This document shows positions 16,136 to 24,902 of a stretch of 64,000 nucleotides of DNA, piece after piece. A model generated the notes under the pieces. That model did no database searches. It was given only the letters and a program-made list of their open reading frames with translations, and had not been told where the DNA came from. Numbering within the stretch: position 1 is the first letter of the stretch; every line of letters starts with the position of its first letter. The DNA lies in contig NZ_VSFF01000001.1 of the NCBI RefSeq assembly GCF_008085905.1, positions 682,001 through 746,000 on the forward strand, given 5' to 3'. A program made the position numbers and the translations under genes. This stretch comes from Actinomadura syzygii. Lineage in GTDB: Bacteria > Actinomycetota > Actinomycetes > Streptosporangiales > Streptosporangiaceae.

Positions 16136-17032
16136 ATGCGTGTCTTCGTCACCGGCGCGACCGGGTTCATAGGCTCCGCCGTCGTCCGCGAACTGGTCGG
16201 CGCCGGGCACGAGGTCGTCGGGCTGGCCCGCTCGGACGAGGCCGCCGCGACCCTCGCCAACGGCGGAGTGGACGTCCACCGCGGCGACCTCGACGATCTG
16301 GAGAGCCTGCGCGACGGCGCGGCCGGGGCGGACGGCGTCGTCCACATGGCGTACCGGCACGACCTCTTCGCCAGCGGCGACCTCACCGGCGCGGGCGCAG
16401 TCGACCTGCGCGCCATCGAGGCGATCGGCGCCGCGCTGGACGGGACGGGCAAGCCGGTCGTCGTCCCGTCCGGGACGCTGGCGGTGCCGCCGGGCAAGCC
16501 CGCCACCGAGGACGACCTGCTCGACCCCGGCTCGCACCGCCGTCCGGCGGAGGACGCGGCGACCGCGCTGGCCGGGCGCGGGGTGCGCTCGTCGGTCGTC
16601 CGGCTGCCGCCGACCGTGCACGGGCGGGGCGACCGCGGCTTCGTCCCCGCGCTGATCGGCGTCGCCCGCGACCGGGGCGTCGCCGGATACGCGGGCGACG
16701 GCGCGAACCGCTGGCCCGCCGTGCACCTGCTGGACGCGGCGCGGCTGGTCCGGCTCGCGCTGGAGGACGCCCCGGCGGGCGCCCGGCTGCACGCGGTGGC
16801 CGACGAGGGCGTGCCGCTCCGCGACATCGCCGGAGTCATCGGCCGCCACCTGGGCGTCCCGGTCGTCGGCGTCCCCGGGGCCGAGGCGGAGGCCCACTTC
16901 GGCATCATGTCCAGGTTCGTCTCCCTCGACGGCCCGGCGTCCAGCGAACACACCCGCAAGCTGCTCGGCTGGCGTCCGACCGAGCCCGGACTCGTCCCCG
17001 ACCTGGACGAGGGCCACTACTTCACGAGCTGA
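16136..17032 (+). CDS. NAD(P)-binding SDR/epimerase family protein
   Basis: Rossmann protein of 298 residues starting MRVFVTGATGFIGSAVVREL, the extended-SDR glycine motif, with DVHRGDLDDLESL as the second nucleotide contact. The expected YxxxK is not evident: the corresponding region reads GSHRRPAEDAATALAG. Some atypical SDRs work as NAD(P) sensors or reductases without it. A GAAGGAG site precedes the ATG. It is divergent from a LysR regulator and likely under its control. The 3' end overlaps the opposite-strand flavoprotein by 16 nt. Confidence 0.8.
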   Translation: MRVFVTGATGFIGSAVVRELVGAGHEVVGLARSDEAAATLANGGVDVHRGDLDDLESLRDGAAGADGVVHMAYRHDLFASGDLTGAGAVDLRAIEAIGAALDGTGKPVVVPSGTLAVPPGKPATEDDLLDPGSHRRPAEDAATALAGRGVRSSVVRLPPTVHGRGDRGFVPALIGVARDRGVAGYAGDGANRWPAVHLLDAARLVRLALEDAPAGARLHAVADEGVPLRDIAGVIGRHLGVPVVGVPGAEAEAHFGIMSRFVSLDGPASSEHTRKLLGWRPTEPGLVPDLDEGHYFTS

Positions 17033-18465
17033 TCGACCGGCTGATCAACGGAGCCGAGCGACCGCGCCGCCCGCGCCGCCTGGACGGCGACACCGGGGAT
17101 GCCGGACACGAGGAACGGCCCGCCGCCCGCGAGGTCCCCGACGACGTGCAGGCGCGGGTCGGGACGTCCGCCGACCATGATCCGTCCGGTGTCCGGGTCG
17201 GCGGCGAGGCCACCGTCCGGGTCCAGCTCCGCGCCCTGCCTGAGCAGGGACGACACGAGCGGCCGCGCGGCGCGCGGGATCGCGTGCGGCGGCGGGTTCA
17301 CCGCGTTGACCACCACGGCCGCCGTGCGTTCGCCCGCCGCGTGGACGATCCGGAACCCGTCCCCCGCCTCGATCCTCTCGATCCCGGAGAGCGTCTCAAG
17401 CGTCCCGGCGTCGAGCAGGTCGAGCAGGACGGCGGCGTTGCGCGGGACCATCGGCGAGGCGAGGGTCGTGATCGTCCGGAAGTGGCGGGCGCGGAGCAGC
17501 TCCCGGTCGCGGACGGGCAGCAGCCGCCACGCGACCGGCCCCGCCGTGTGCGCGGCCTCCTGGACGATGCGGCGGGCGAGGAGCGGGGCGTCCACCATGG
17601 CGAGCTGTTCGCGCAGGCTCTCGACCGGGTCGCGGCGCGCGGACGCGGTGGTCCAGGCGGCGAGGTCGTCCCAGCTCTCGCCGTGGTCCGCGAGCTCGGC
17701 GCGCACAAGTTCGATGACGTGCTCCAGCGTGACAGGCCGGGGCAGGGCGAGCAGCCGCTCGGGCGTCAGCCGCCTGATGCCCGTCTCGACCGGACGCTGC
17801 CACACGAACGGCAGCGTCCCGCTCCGCGACACCAGGCTGATGCGTCCGGTGTGCCCACGCGCGGCCAGCGACGCCACGACGTCGACGGCGGTCAGGCCCG
17901 CGCCGATCACGGCGACGTCCCGTCCGGGCGGGACGTCGGCGAGCGTCCGTTCGAGCGGATACGGGTCGGCGACGAACCCGGGTTCGCCCGCCAGCCCGTA
18001 ATGGTCGAGAGGCGTGCCGCCGCCAACGCACAGCACGACCTGGTCAGCCTCGTGGACACGGCCGTCCGAGGTCCGGACGGAGAGGCGTTCGCCCAGCGAC
18101 ACCCCGGTCACGGCCACCCGCACCAGTTTCGTCCGCGCGAAGCGGGCGAGCGCGGCCTCCGCCGTCTCCGCGAGGTACCGGCCGTACACGGCGCGCGGCG
18201 GGATCGGACGCCCGAGCCTCTCGTCGGCGAAGCCCGCGCACCGTCCGCCGAGCCAGCGCGCGTAATGCTCCCGATCCCCCGACCGGATCGACATGATCTC
18301 GGGCGGGGCGTTGACCAGCACGGAATCCAGATCGGGCTGGTAGGGGCGGCCGCGCCACAGCGTGGACGCGGGCTCGAACACGGTCACGGACGTCACCACG
18401 GAGGGGTCGAGGGCGTCGAGCAGCCCGACGGCGGCGGCGCCCGCTCCGACGATCGCTATATCCAT
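17017..18465 (-). CDS. FAD/NAD(P)-binding protein (FAD_NAD_binding_9-like)
   Basis: Protein of 482 residues. MDIAIVGAGAAAVGLLDAL is the FAD dinucleotide-binding loop. DVAVIGAGLTAVDVVASLAARG near residue 195 is the second, NAD(P)-binding, GxGxxA site. LHVVGDLAGGGPFLVSGIPGVAVQA closes the FAD site. The layout resembles HmuQ-like and other flavoproteins of unknown substrate found in siderophore and secondary-metabolism settings. The start at 18465 directly precedes the FAD loop. It is divergent from the LuxR gene, which may regulate it. Confidence 0.8.
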   Translation of the reverse strand: MDIAIVGAGAAAVGLLDALDPSVVTSVTVFEPASTLWRGRPYQPDLDSVLVNAPPEIMSIRSGDREHYARWLGGRCAGFADERLGRPIPPRAVYGRYLAETAEAALARFARTKLVRVAVTGVSLGERLSVRTSDGRVHEADQVVLCVGGGTPLDHYGLAGEPGFVADPYPLERTLADVPPGRDVAVIGAGLTAVDVVASLAARGHTGRISLVSRSGTLPFVWQRPVETGIRRLTPERLLALPRPVTLEHVIELVRAELADHGESWDDLAAWTTASARRDPVESLREQLAMVDAPLLARRIVQEAAHTAGPVAWRLLPVRDRELLRARHFRTITTLASPMVPRNAAVLLDLLDAGTLETLSGIERIEAGDGFRIVHAAGERTAAVVVNAVNPPPHAIPRAARPLVSSLLRQGAELDPDGGLAADPDTGRIMVGGRPDPRLHVVGDLAGGGPFLVSGIPGVAVQAARAARSLGSVDQPVDQLVK

Positions 18466-18585
18466 GCCGCCGAGCCTCGCCGTCCCGCCGCGCCCGCCCC
18501 ATCCCCCCGGCGCGGGGACCGCGGCGGGCCGGAATCCCCCATCTGAGGGGTTCGGACGCCGCCGCCCGCCAGGCAGACTGAATCC

Positions 18586-19710
18586 ATGATCGACCAGCGG
18601 GAACGGCACGCGCTCCTCGACCGGGTCGCGCGGGCGCGGGACGCGTCCGACCTCTTCGGCGGCGTGTCGTCCCGGCTGCGCCGACTCGTCGGCCACCAGG
18701 CGGCGGCGTGGTCGGCGACCGACCCGGAGACCGGTCTGATCACCGCGCCGATGCGGGTGGAGAACCTCGGCGGCGGCGAGCAGTGCTTCGCGTACTGGGA
18801 GTGCGCGCTGCTGGAGGAGACCGTGATCCCGTTCCGCGAGCTGGCGCGGGCCGCCGTCCCGGCCGCCGGGCTCGCGGCGAGCACCGGCGGGCTGCCCGCG
18901 CGCAGCGCCCAGTACCGCAAGCTGCTCGGCCGCCAGGGCGTGGGCGACGAGCTGCGGGCCGTCCTGCGGATCGGCGGACGGCCGTGGGGCGTCGTCAGCC
19001 TGTTCCGCGACAAGGGCCGCGAGCCGTTCGGTCCGGCGGACGTCGCGCTGGTCGCGGGCCTGTCCGCGCCGCTGGCCGGCCGCCTGCGCGAACTCGCCCG
19101 GCCCGGGTCACGGCCCGGCCCCCGCGCGCCTGGACCGGCGTCGGAACCGAACCCGGGGCTGATCCTGTTCGACCCGTCCGGCACGCCGATCTCGATCAAC
19201 GACGAGGCGCGCCACCACCTCGACCGGCTGCCGGACGGCCCGTCCGCGCCCTCCCCGCTCGGCCCGCCCCTGCCGGTCTGGCTCGTCGGGACGGCCGCCC
19301 AGGCCAGGGCCGTCGCCGCCCGGCACGACCGGGGCGCCGCGCGGATGCGGATCCGCACCCGCGACGGGCAGTGGCTCGTCTGCCACGCGTCCTGCACGGA
19401 CGGCCCCGGCGGCCTCCCGGGCCCGACCGCCGTGGTGATCCGTCCCGCCGCCGGGTCCGACATGGCACCGGTGATCGCGGAGGCGTACGGGCTGTCCGCC
19501 CGCGAGCTGGAGATCACCCAGCTGATCGCGCGCGGGCTGTCCACCGGCGACATCGCCGCCGCGCTCGTCATCTCCCCGCACACCGTCCGCGACCACGTGA
19601 AGGCCGTGTTCGGGAAGGCGGGCGTGTCCAGCCGCGGCGAACTCGTCGCCCGGCTGTTCGCCGACGAGTACTGGCCGCGCCGCCGCGCCGCCGGGGCGGA
19701 CGCCCCCTGA
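18586..19710 (+). CDS. LuxR-family regulator with GAF-like sensory domain
   Basis: Regulator of 374 residues. Residues about 20-165 have a GAF-like pattern (GVGDELRAVLRIGGRPWGVVSLFRDKGREPF, ALVAGLSAPLAGRL). A PAS-like stretch follows (LILFDPSGTPISINDEARHHLD). The C-terminus is a LuxR HTH near 300-360 (LSARELEITQLIARGLSTGDIAAALVISPHTVRDHVKAVFGKAGV). No receiver domain is present, so it probably senses a small molecule directly. CAGACT lies 6 nt before the ATG, a weak leaderless box. It is divergent from the flavoprotein. Confidence 0.85.
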   Translation: MIDQRERHALLDRVARARDASDLFGGVSSRLRRLVGHQAAAWSATDPETGLITAPMRVENLGGGEQCFAYWECALLEETVIPFRELARAAVPAAGLAASTGGLPARSAQYRKLLGRQGVGDELRAVLRIGGRPWGVVSLFRDKGREPFGPADVALVAGLSAPLAGRLRELARPGSRPGPRAPGPASEPNPGLILFDPSGTPISINDEARHHLDRLPDGPSAPSPLGPPLPVWLVGTAAQARAVAARHDRGAARMRIRTRDGQWLVCHASCTDGPGGLPGPTAVVIRPAAGSDMAPVIAEAYGLSARELEITQLIARGLSTGDIAAALVISPHTVRDHVKAVFGKAGVSSRGELVARLFADEYWPRRRAAGADAP

Positions 19711-19767
19711 CCGGCCCCTGACCGGCACCGACGTTCGCCTCCGGTTTCCTTGCCGCTCAGGTGCGGG

Positions 19768-19818
19768 TACGCTTTGATCGCAAGAGGCCCCTTCGCGCGC
19801 TTGCTGCGACCGGGGCCT
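19768..19818 (+). promoter_or_regulatory. purA promoter and leader hairpin
   Basis: A TACGCT -10 at 19768-19773 has a weak TTTCCT 17 nt upstream. The leader contains AGGCCCC (19785-19791) and GGGGCCT (19812-19818), which can pair around a 20-nt loop. GGAAGGAAAG then serves as ribosome site for purA. Confidence 0.4.
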
Positions 19819-19840
19819 TCGTCGTGGGAAGGAAAGCGGC

Positions 19841-21124
19841 ATGCCGGCCATCGTTCTTGTCGGAGCCCAATGGGGAGATGAGGGCAAGGGCAAGGCCACA
19901 GACCTGCTCGGCGGGGACGTCGACTACGTCGTCCGCTACCAGGGTGGCAACAACGCGGGCCACACCGTGGTCATCGGCGACAAGAGCTACGCGCTGCACC
20001 TGCTGCCGTCCGGGGTGCTGTCGCCGGAGGTCGTCCCGGTGATCGGCAACGGGGTGGTGATCGACCCGGCCGTGCTGCTCCAGGAGATCGACGGCCTGCG
20101 GGACCGCGGCGTCTCCTGCGAACGCCTGCTGATCTCGGCGAACGCGCATTTGATCATGCCGCACCACCGGGCCCTCGACAAGGTCACCGAGCGCTACCTC
20201 GGCAAGGCCAGGATCGGCACCACCGGACGCGGCATCGGCCCCACCTACGCCGACAAGATCAACCGGATGGGCGTCCGCGTGCAGGACCTGTTCGACCCGA
20301 ACATCCTCACCCAGAAGCTCGACCTGGCGCTGCGCGAGAAGAACCAGGTGCTCACCAAGGTCTACAACCGGCGCCGGATCGACACCGGGCCGATCGTCCA
20401 GGAGTACCTGAAGTACGGCGAGCGCCTCAGGCCGTTCGTCGCCGACACGACCCTCGTCCTGAACAAGGCGCTGGACGACGGCAAGGTGGTCCTGCTGGAG
20501 GGCGCGCAGGGCACGCTCCTCGACCTCGACCACGGCACCTACCCGTTCGTGACGTCGTCCAGCCCGACGGCGGGCGGCGCGTGCGCGGGCTCCGGCATCG
20601 GCCCCACCAAGATCAACCGCGTGATCGGCATCATCAAGGCGTACACGACCCGGGTCGGCTCGGGTCCGTTCCCGACCGAGCTGCTGGACGAGCAGGGCGA
20701 GTACCTGCGCACGACCGGCGGCGAGTACGGCGTCACCACGGGGCGCGACCGCCGCTGCGGCTGGTTCGACGCCGTCATCGCCCGCTACGCCACCCGCGTC
20801 AACGGCATCACCGACTACTTCCTGACGAAGCTGGACGTCCTGTCCGGGCTTGAGCAGGTCCCGGTGTGCGTCGCCTACGAGGTGGACGGCGTCCGCGTCG
20901 ACGAGCTGCCCACCACGCAGACCGAGTTCCACCACGCCAAGCCGATCCTCGAATACCTGGACGGCTGGAGCGAGGACATCACCGGCGCCAAGAAGTTCGA
21001 GGACCTTCCCGACAACGCGCAGGCGTACGTCCGCGCGCTGGAGGAGATGTCCGGCTGCCGCATCTCGGCGATCGGCGTAGGGCCGGGCCGCGACCAGACG
21101 CTGTCGCTGCGGCCGCTCGTCTAG
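19841..21124 (+). CDS. purA: adenylosuccinate synthetase
   Basis: GTP-dependent ligase of 427 residues converting IMP and aspartate to adenylosuccinate, the first committed step to AMP. The N-terminal GTP and active-site loop is [18 protein letters not shown] with the catalytic Asp. [10 protein letters not shown] binds phosphate and [14 protein letters not shown] is the IMP-binding loop. [12 protein letters not shown] and [13 protein letters not shown] are the later signatures. Length is normal. The next gene (GDPD) begins 5 nt after the stop and is probably coupled. purD and purB, also of the purine pathway, follow further downstream. Confidence 0.97.
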   Translation: MPAIVLVGAQWGDEGKGKATDLLGGDVDYVVRYQGGNNAGHTVVIGDKSYALHLLPSGVLSPEVVPVIGNGVVIDPAVLLQEIDGLRDRGVSCERLLISANAHLIMPHHRALDKVTERYLGKARIGTTGRGIGPTYADKINRMGVRVQDLFDPNILTQKLDLALREKNQVLTKVYNRRRIDTGPIVQEYLKYGERLRPFVADTTLVLNKALDDGKVVLLEGAQGTLLDLDHGTYPFVTSSSPTAGGACAGSGIGPTKINRVIGIIKAYTTRVGSGPFPTELLDEQGEYLRTTGGEYGVTTGRDRRCGWFDAVIARYATRVNGITDYFLTKLDVLSGLEQVPVCVAYEVDGVRVDELPTTQTEFHHAKPILEYLDGWSEDITGAKKFEDLPDNAQAYVRALEEMSGCRISAIGVGPGRDQTLSLRPLV

Positions 21125-21129
21125 CCGTC

Positions 21130-21966
21130 GTGCGGGTCGAGGTCCACGGCCACCGGGGAGCGCGCGGGCTGCGCCCGGAGAACACGCTCCCCGGTTTCGT
21201 CCACGCGCTGGAACTGGGCGTCGACGTCATCGAACTGGACGTCGGCCTCTCCTCAGACGGCGTGGTAGTCCTGAACCACGACCAGGCACTCTCCTCGGTG
21301 AACCTGACCGACACAGAGCCCGCGCACCCGGACGATCCCGCCTTCCCCTACGTCGGCAAGCGAATCCGCGACCTGACCCTGCCGCAACTCCGCACGGTAG
21401 ACGCGGGCATCCGCTCGAATCCCCGCTTCACCCAGGTCCCCGTCCCAGGCACACAAATCCCCACCCTGGCCGAGGCGTGCGCCCTGCTAGCCCCAACCGA
21501 AGTGCGCCTCTCCGTCGAGCTGAAAACCGACCCAACCTGGCCCGAGCCCGAGATCGAGAACCTAACGTCCGCCGTAACCGAAGTCCTGACGTCCCACGGC
21601 CTCGCCGCCCGATCCCGCCTCTTGGCCTTCGACTGGCGCGTCCTGACAACGGCAAGCCGCAACCATCCCGAGTTCGGCCGAGTAGCCCTCCTGGAACGCA
21701 AAACACTCGCCCCCGACACAACCTGGCTGGCAGGCCACTCCCCAACCGACCCGGTCTCCGCCGCCAAGGCGATAGGCGCACACGCCCTCTCCCCCGAACA
21801 CGCCCTGACGACCCCGGCCCTGGTAGACCAGTCCCACGCCGCCGCCCTCCAGGTCATCGTCTGGACGGTCAACACCCCCGAAGACATGACCCGCTTCATC
21901 AAATACGGCGTAGACGCAATAGTCACCGACTACCCCGACCGCCTGAACCACGTCCTGGCGGGCTAG
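21130..21966 (+). CDS. glycerophosphodiester phosphodiesterase
   Basis: TIM-barrel enzyme of 278 residues that hydrolyses glycerophosphodiesters to glycerol-3-phosphate and an alcohol. The GDPD signature is VHGHRGARGLRPENTLPGF with the catalytic His and metal-binding Glu, then VIELDVGLSSDGVVVLNHD with the second metal Asp/Glu and His. The end reads VIVWTVNTPEDM and YGVDAIVTDYPDRL, typical of the barrel's last strands. No signal peptide is seen, so the protein is cytosolic. GTG starts 5 nt after purA. From about 21240 on, A-ending codons (CTA, GTA, CCA, ACA) are noticeably commoner than in purA. Confidence 0.9.
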   Translation: MRVEVHGHRGARGLRPENTLPGFVHALELGVDVIELDVGLSSDGVVVLNHDQALSSVNLTDTEPAHPDDPAFPYVGKRIRDLTLPQLRTVDAGIRSNPRFTQVPVPGTQIPTLAEACALLAPTEVRLSVELKTDPTWPEPEIENLTSAVTEVLTSHGLAARSRLLAFDWRVLTTASRNHPEFGRVALLERKTLAPDTTWLAGHSPTDPVSAAKAIGAHALSPEHALTTPALVDQSHAAALQVIVWTVNTPEDMTRFIKYGVDAIVTDYPDRLNHVLAG

Positions 21967-21970
21967 GCCC

Positions 21971-23053
21971 TCACAGCCAGCCGTTGCGGCGGAAGCCTCG
22001 GTATAGGGACATGCAGGCCATCGCTATGACTGTCAGGATCATCGGGTAGCCGTAGCGCCATTTGGTTTCGGGCATGAAGTCGAAGTTCATGCCGTAGATG
22101 CCCGCTATGGCGGTGGGGACCATGAAGATGGCGCCCCAGGCGGAGATCTTGCGCATGTCGCGGTTGTCGGCGACGGTCACCTGGGTCATGTGCGCCTGGA
22201 GGATGGGGTTGAGCAGTTCGTCGTAGGACTCGACCTGTTCGCGGACGCGGGTGAGGTGGTCCTCGACGTCGCGGAGGTACTCCTTGATCTCGGCGGGGAC
22301 GAACCGGCGCCCGGACAGGTTGCGCAGGGGGCCGGCGAGTGGCCCCACGGCGCGCTTGAGCTGGATGACCTCGCGCTTGAGGCGGTAGATGCGGCGGGAC
22401 TCGTCGGTCCGCTCGGGGGAGAAGACGGCCTCTTCGACCTCGTCGATGTCCTCCATGACGGCGTCGGCTACGCCCACGTAGCCGTCGACGACGCGGTCGG
22501 CGACGGCGTGCAGGACGGCGGCCGGGCCGAGCGCGAGGCGGGCCGGGTCCTTCTCCAGGTCGCGCCGGACGGAGCCCAGCTCCCCGTGCGCGCCGTGCCG
22601 GACGGTCACCACGAAGTCCGGCCCGCAGAAGATCATGATCTCGCCGGTCTCCACGACCTCGGCGCCGCCGGGGCCGCTGGAGACGTAGCCGACCGTCTTC
22701 ATCACGACGAAGTGGACGTCGTCGTAGCGTTCGAGCTTCGGCCGCTGGTGGGCGTGGATCGCGTCCTCGACGGCGAGCGGGTGCAGGCCGAAGACCTCCG
22801 CGAGGTCGGCCAGTTCGGTCGCGGACGGCTCGTGCAGCCCGACCCAGACGAAGCCCGCGCTGTCACCGTCGGGAGTGAGGCGGCCGTCGCGGATGAGGCG
22901 GACGGCGTCGGCGACGGTGTCGGTGCAGGCCCGGTGGCCGTCGATGTAGGCGGCCCAGTCGATCACGGCGGTATCGCGGTTCGGGGCCTGGACGCCGGCG
23001 GGGCGGCGAGTCTTGAACAGCGCTCGTCCGGGGCGGACTCGTGTCATGGCCAT
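21971..23053 (-). CDS. corA: CorA-type magnesium/cobalt channel
   Basis: Pentameric Mg2+ channel subunit of 360 residues. A soluble alpha/beta funnel domain includes LAEVFGLHPLAVEDAIHAHQRPKLERYDD. A long stalk helix (EVIQLKRAVGPLAGPLRNLS and following) precedes two C-terminal membrane helices. The pore signature is GIYGMNFDFMPE with the GMN selectivity motif. The positively charged end RRNGWL is typical. ATG at 23053 has GGAGCACCTC upstream. A 38-codon leader ORF and hairpins lie between the promoter region and this start, suggesting post-initiation control by Mg2+. Confidence 0.93.
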   Translation of the reverse strand: MAMTRVRPGRALFKTRRPAGVQAPNRDTAVIDWAAYIDGHRACTDTVADAVRLIRDGRLTPDGDSAGFVWVGLHEPSATELADLAEVFGLHPLAVEDAIHAHQRPKLERYDDVHFVVMKTVGYVSSGPGGAEVVETGEIMIFCGPDFVVTVRHGAHGELGSVRRDLEKDPARLALGPAAVLHAVADRVVDGYVGVADAVMEDIDEVEEAVFSPERTDESRRIYRLKREVIQLKRAVGPLAGPLRNLSGRRFVPAEIKEYLRDVEDHLTRVREQVESYDELLNPILQAHMTQVTVADNRDMRKISAWGAIFMVPTAIAGIYGMNFDFMPETKWRYGYPMILTVIAMACMSLYRGFRRNGWL

Positions 23054-23079
23054 GAGGTGCTCCTAACCCGCCGGCCACA

Positions 23080-23094
23080 CGCGCGTAGCGCGCG
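23080..23094 (-). promoter_or_regulatory. hairpin between the leader ORF and corA
   Basis: Minus strand CGCGCG-CTA-CGCGCG can fold as a 6-bp all-GC stem with a 3-nt loop, 27 nt upstream of the corA ATG and after the leader stop. It could be a terminator, a pause site or a block to ribosome access. Confidence 0.4.
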
Positions 23095-23109
23095 CTCAAC
23101 CCAGGCTGA

Positions 23110-23226
23110 TCAGCGCAGGGAGCACGCGGAGGCGACGGCCGGACGCCAGATGGAGGCGGACGGAGGGACAGTCCTGCCCGGACTGTGAGGGTTCTCCGGC
23201 GAACTGCAAGGATCACCAGGACTCAT
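23110..23226 (-). CDS. 38-residue Pro-rich leader peptide upstream of corA
   Basis: Small ORF with ATG at 23226 and TGA at 23112-23110. The site AAAGGAGGTGG (23242-23232) is close to ideal and stronger than most in the window. The peptide begins MSPGDPCSSPENPHSPG, with prolines at 3, 6, 10, 13, 16, 21, 22 and 29 plus Asp5 and Glu11. The first half uses many T-ending codons (AGT, CCT, GGT, GAT), rare in neighbouring genes. Pro- and acid-rich leaders control mgtA and corA in enterobacteria by ribosome stalling or destabilisation at low Mg2+. A similar role here is an inference; translation is not proven. Confidence 0.6.
   Translation of the reverse strand: MSPGDPCSSPENPHSPGRTVPPSASIWRPAVASACSLR
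23168..23186 (-). promoter_or_regulatory. hairpin inside the corA leader ORF
   Basis: Minus strand ACAGTCC-GGGCA-GGACTGT forms a perfect 7-bp stem with a 5-nt loop within codons 14-20 of the leader peptide. Ribosome position on the leader would decide whether it forms, as expected for an attenuator. Confidence 0.5.
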
Positions 23227-23276
23227 CCCGACCACCTCCTTTCCCGGCCTCGACGGCAGGCGGTCAAGCCTGTGGA

Positions 23277-23282
23277 AGCTTA
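23277..23282 (-). promoter_or_regulatory. possible -10 box TAAGCT for the corA leader transcript
   Basis: Minus-strand TAAGCT lies about 50 nt upstream of the leader ATG. No convincing -35 was found. The rest of 23283-23434, between the divergent corA and purD transcripts, shows no gene. Confidence 0.3.
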
Positions 23283-23434
23283 CCAGCCGACCTTTAGGAC
23301 GCCGTCCGCATCGGGAAGGTTCACCTGTCCCGAGTGTGACCGTCCCCTCATCCGGCGGAACGTCCGGCCGCGCGGTGGTATGCCCGCGCCGCCCGCGCTG
23401 CCCCGCCGTGCCGCGAACCAGGCCCGGCGCGCAC

Positions 23435-23440
23435 TAAGCT
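23435..23440 (+). promoter_or_regulatory. -10 box TAAGCT, leaderless purD
   Basis: TAAGCT ends 8 nt before the purD GTG at 23449, with no Shine-Dalgarno sequence. Confidence 0.5.
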
Positions 23441-23448
23441 CGCGTGAC

Positions 23449-24702
23449 GTGCGAGTACTCGTCCTTGGATCGGGTGGCCGCGAGCACGCGCTCGCCCGCG
23501 CCCTGCATCGCGACCCCGTCGTCACCGCCGTCCACTGCGCGCCGGGCAACCCCGGCACGGCCGAGGTCGCGGACAACCACGCCCTCGACCCGACCGATCC
23601 GACCGCCGTCACCGAGCTGGCCGGACGGCTCCGCGCCGACCTCGTCGTCGTCGGCCCGGAGGTGGTCCTGATGGCCGGCGTGGGCGATGCGCTCCGCCGG
23701 GCGGGCATCCCGTGCTTCGGCCCGGACCGCGCCGCCGCCCGGATCGAGGGGTCCAAGGCGTTCGCGAAGGAGATCATGGCGGCGGCCCGGGTGCCGACCG
23801 CGCAGGCGCGGGTCTGCGAGACGTCCGCGCAGGTGGACGAGGCCCTCGACACGTTCGGCCCGCCCTTCGTCGTCAAGGACGACGGCCTCGCCGCGGGCAA
23901 GGGCGTCGTCGTCACCGCCGACCGGGAGGCCGCGGCCGCGCACGCCGCCGCGTGCGGCCGCGTCGTGATCGAGGAGTTCCTGGACGGCCCCGAGGTCTCC
24001 CTGTTCGCGCTGTGCGACGGGGAGCACGCCGTCCCGTTGCTGCCCGCGCAGGACTTCAAGCGCGCCTACGACGGCGACGAGGGCCCGAACACGGGCGGCA
24101 TGGGCGCGTACACGCCGCTGCCCTGGGCGCCGGACGGCCTCGTCGACGAGATCATGGCCACGGTCGTCCAGCCCGCCGTGGACGAGCTGCGCCGCCGCGA
24201 GACGCCGTACGTGGGCGTCCTGTACGCGGGGCTGGCGCTGACGTCGGCGGGCATCCGCGTCGTGGAGTTCAACGCGCGCTTCGGCGACCCGGAGACGCAG
24301 GTCGTCCTCGACCGGCTCGCCACCCCGCTCGGGACGCTCCTCCAGTCCTGCGCGATCGGCGGCCTGGACCCGGCGTCCCGGCCGGAATGGCGTCCCGGCG
24401 CGGCCGTGACCGTGGTCGTGGCCGCCGAGGGGTACCCGGACGCGCCGGTGAAGGGCGACGAGATCACAGGGCTGGCCGAGGCCGCCAAGGTCGAGGGCGC
24501 GTACGTCCTGCACGCGGGCACGAAGACGGACGCAGACGGGCGCCTCCTCGCGAACGGCGGCCGCGTCCTGAACGTGGTCGGCACCGGCGACACCCTCGCG
24601 ACGGCCCGCACCGCCGCATACGCCGCCGTCGCCGAGATCGGCCTCCGCGCCTCCCACCACCGCACCGACATCGCCCTCCAGGCCGCCGAAAGTGATATTT
24701 GA
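23449..24702 (+). CDS. purD: phosphoribosylamine-glycine ligase (GAR synthetase)
   Basis: ATP-grasp ligase of 417 residues catalysing step two of purine synthesis. It opens VRVLVLGSGGREHALARAL, the N-domain phosphate loop. The ATP-grasp part has KAFAKEIMAAARVPTA, PPFVVKDDGLAAGKGVVV (ATP-binding Lys) and DFKRAYDGDEGPNTGGMGAY (family signature). VEFNARFGDPETQVVL supplies the metal-binding Glu and Asn. GTG at 23449 abuts this N-terminus and follows a TAAGCT box. In-frame starts far upstream run through non-coding sequence. Confidence 0.96.
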   Translation: MRVLVLGSGGREHALARALHRDPVVTAVHCAPGNPGTAEVADNHALDPTDPTAVTELAGRLRADLVVVGPEVVLMAGVGDALRRAGIPCFGPDRAAARIEGSKAFAKEIMAAARVPTAQARVCETSAQVDEALDTFGPPFVVKDDGLAAGKGVVVTADREAAAAHAAACGRVVIEEFLDGPEVSLFALCDGEHAVPLLPAQDFKRAYDGDEGPNTGGMGAYTPLPWAPDGLVDEIMATVVQPAVDELRRRETPYVGVLYAGLALTSAGIRVVEFNARFGDPETQVVLDRLATPLGTLLQSCAIGGLDPASRPEWRPGAAVTVVVAAEGYPDAPVKGDEITGLAEAAKVEGAYVLHAGTKTDADGRLLANGGRVLNVVGTGDTLATARTAAYAAVAEIGLRASHHRTDIALQAAESDI

Positions 24703-24868
24703 CGGCCTCAGCCGCCACCCCCGCCCGCGCTGACCTGGACCACCGCGATCGCGTCCGAAGGCAGTCCCGAGCCTGCGAGGGGACTGATCGCGCAGCGAGC
24801 CGCCAGGCGAGCCGGAGCGATGCAGCGATCGCACGGCAGTTCCCGACGATGGAGGGCCCCCCGGGCCC

Positions 24869-24902
24869 GAAGGAGGAGGGAGCTGCAAAAATGGCACAGT
24901 GA
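24869..24902 (+). promoter_or_regulatory. three-codon mini-ORF overlapping the purB start
   Basis: A strong AAGGAGGAGGGAG site lies 8-10 nt before ATG at 24891, which opens ATG GCA CAG TGA (Met-Ala-Gln). Its stop overlaps the purB GTG in GTGA (24899-24902). The Shine-Dalgarno sequence is spaced for the mini-ORF rather than purB, so purB may be translated by termination-reinitiation. Confidence 0.45.

Noticed and set aside
23054..23300. M-box (ykoK) Mg2+ riboswitch in front of corA
   Set aside because: The conserved M-box core sequences are not recognisable. A translated leader with hairpins explains the region better.
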